Positions 62,883 to 64,000 of a DNA stretch of 64,000 nucleotides are shown here, one piece after another (positions within the stretch are counted from its first letter, which is position 1; the number at the start of each line of letters is the position of its first letter). The notes below the pieces were generated by a model that worked only from the letters and a program-made list of their open reading frames with translations, had not been told where the DNA came from and made no database searches. The position numbers and the translations under genes are program-made. Origin of the DNA: Asterias amurensis (taxonomy: Eukaryota > Echinodermata > Asteroidea > Forcipulatida > Asteriidae). Location of the stretch: positions 6,922,785 through 6,986,784 of the forward strand of contig NC_092651.1 of NCBI RefSeq assembly GCF_032118995.1, read 5' to 3'.

Positions 62883-63247
62883 AGTCGTGTGTAAGTGCAA
62901 TGTTAATTGAACAAAAAGAGTATTACATTCAAGGATTTTTACAAAAAGGTGCCCAGACAGTTTTTAATAGCTGTACATGTAGATATTTAATTGTTTCCAT
63001 AGTCTAAATCTCACTTGGGGAAAACAATTAATTACAAATGTATTTTGGAGGAGACATGGCAGATGTTCAACGTTTTATCGTGCACTACATCGTGCACTAC
63101 AAGCTGCCACCCTCACCACACTGCTGAATTTAGGCATGCAACTCTGCAGCAGACAACAAACAATAATAATTTTTCCTATTGATTGCGTGAACTGAAGCTG
63201 GTCCCCCTCCGCATCCCCTTATACAACAAGCAATCAAGACAGGGCCC
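62883..63247. other. No feature recognised
   Basis: Non-coding; presumed PPAT upstream intron or flank. No sequence matching the missing PPAT N-terminus was found here. Confidence 0.35.
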
Positions 63248-63316
63248 GGTGATCCCCGTAGCGTTCTATTTTCCCTCGGCTTCACCTCGGGAAAATAGGA
63301 TGCTCCGGGAATCACC
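63248..63316. mobile_element. Short foldback
   Basis: GGTGATCCCCGTAGC and CTATTTTCCC pair with GGGAAAATAG and GCTCCGGGAATCACC across a 13-base loop. Confidence 0.75.
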
Positions 63317-63353
63317 TCGGGAATCATAGTTTAACCATAGCACTCGAAGCAGT

Positions 63354-64000
63354 CAATATTTGTATTTTATATACCTCACATATAGAATCCTCTAATCTGA
63401 TTGGTTAAAAAGGGAGTCATGGAAATAGCTATGCCCGCTTTTTCTTTCAAGATGACGTCACATTTGACTATGCCCGGGGCAGTCAATCGACTATGCCCGC
63501 CCTGGAAATAATGGATCAGTCTCAACACAATGTATTCCTACATGTAGGTCGCGCATGTGTGTGTGTATGCGTTGTGTACGTTTGTCGTGTCACGGCGCGA
63601 ACTACATTAACTATAGCTGTGACCTTTTTTTCGCAGACAACCTTTCAACGTAGTTTGTGTGGGAAATTTGGTTGTTTGTGTTCATGTCAAACTCGCAACG
63701 TAAAATGGCTGAAGCAAGATTTCATCTCGTTGACAACCACATGTAAATATGTTTCTGTTGACGTTGACTGATGTTGGATTTTAACTGTTATCCCAGTTGG
63801 ATTGGTATATTTTTTACCCGTGTTGGATTTTAACTGTTACCAACATTGTTGGTATCTTCATGCGAAATGAAAGACATGATTTTGGTAAGTTATTAGTTAC
63901 ACTTTTTTGTATACACTTCAAAATCAAGGCCCAGTTCATGACATCTTTTAACCAATCAGATTAGAAGAATCTATATTGTTTGGTATATAAAAGTAATATT
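63354..64000. mobile_element. TIR element reaching the window end
   Basis: The left end (ATATTTGTATTTTATATACC, TCTAATCTGATTGGTTAAAA) is mirrored at 63940-64000 (TTTTAACCAATCAGATTAGA, GGTATATAAAAGTAATATT), giving arms of about 60 bp. The interior has ACTATGCCCG repeats and a TGACGTCA. The ORF 63493-63771 is unsupported. Confidence 0.7.

Noticed and set aside
60864..64000. Missing N-terminal PPAT exons
   Set aside because: I looked on the minus strand for the HRGQES, RYATTG and HNGE motifs of the glutaminase domain and saw none.

Overview
The window is nuclear DNA of an invertebrate animal, most probably an echinoderm and perhaps a sea star. The evidence is intron-split genes with GT-AG junctions, AT-rich intergenic DNA, and two proteins closest by eye to animal orthologues. 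Several TTAA-flanked repeat families (TIRs such as TTAAAGGAACACGTTGCC and TTAAAGCCATTGGAC) look familiar to me from sea-star sequence, but that attribution is from memory and unverified. There is no bacterial-type operon, no CRISPR array and no intact viral genome.

Two protein-coding genes are firmly supported, arranged tail to tail. XPNPEP3 (mitochondrial Xaa-Pro aminopeptidase 3) is on the plus strand in four coding exons, ATG 21384 to stop 33170; all junctions are phase-consistent and give 548 residues. PPAT (amidophosphoribosyltransferase, first committed enzyme of purine synthesis) is on the minus strand. Its last five coding exons (60863 down to 50856, 366 residues) are present; the N-terminal exon(s) with the glutaminase nucleophile were not found and probably lie beyond 64000. 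The two enzymes share no pathway; adjacency is the only link visible.

Region by region. 1-18560 is almost entirely repeats: diverged dispersed modules, then a hierarchical satellite (about 4580-14236) with 1.3-2.0 kb units. Each unit carries a segment matching about 95-100 nt of 5S rRNA, nested ~145-bp subrepeats, and arrays of a GC hairpin. Units run in one orientation to about 11030 and in the opposite one beyond. 2400-3800 may hold a small spliced non-coding transcript (weak). 20005-21025 is a five-copy ~211-bp satellite just upstream of XPNPEP3. The 8-kb first intron of XPNPEP3 holds foldback and TTAA-flanked MITEs, a 2.3-kb TIR element, an ~18-bp minisatellite and a G-rich tract. Directly after XPNPEP3 is a ~3.2-kb element with long inverted ends and a repeated subterminal motif, itself hit by two later insertions. 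38000-39725 holds a decayed Ty3/gypsy-like integrase end. 44265-45908 is a hAT-like element with a perfect 8-bp target duplication. PPAT introns hold a LINE remnant, foldbacks, a short interstitial telomeric tract, a nested hAT-like/TTAA composite, a 27-bp x 8 array and a TA-flanked TIR element.

Most open reading frames of 60-150 codons here are chance or repeat-derived and are not annotated. All repeat family names are structural inferences from TIRs and target duplications; no database was searched.
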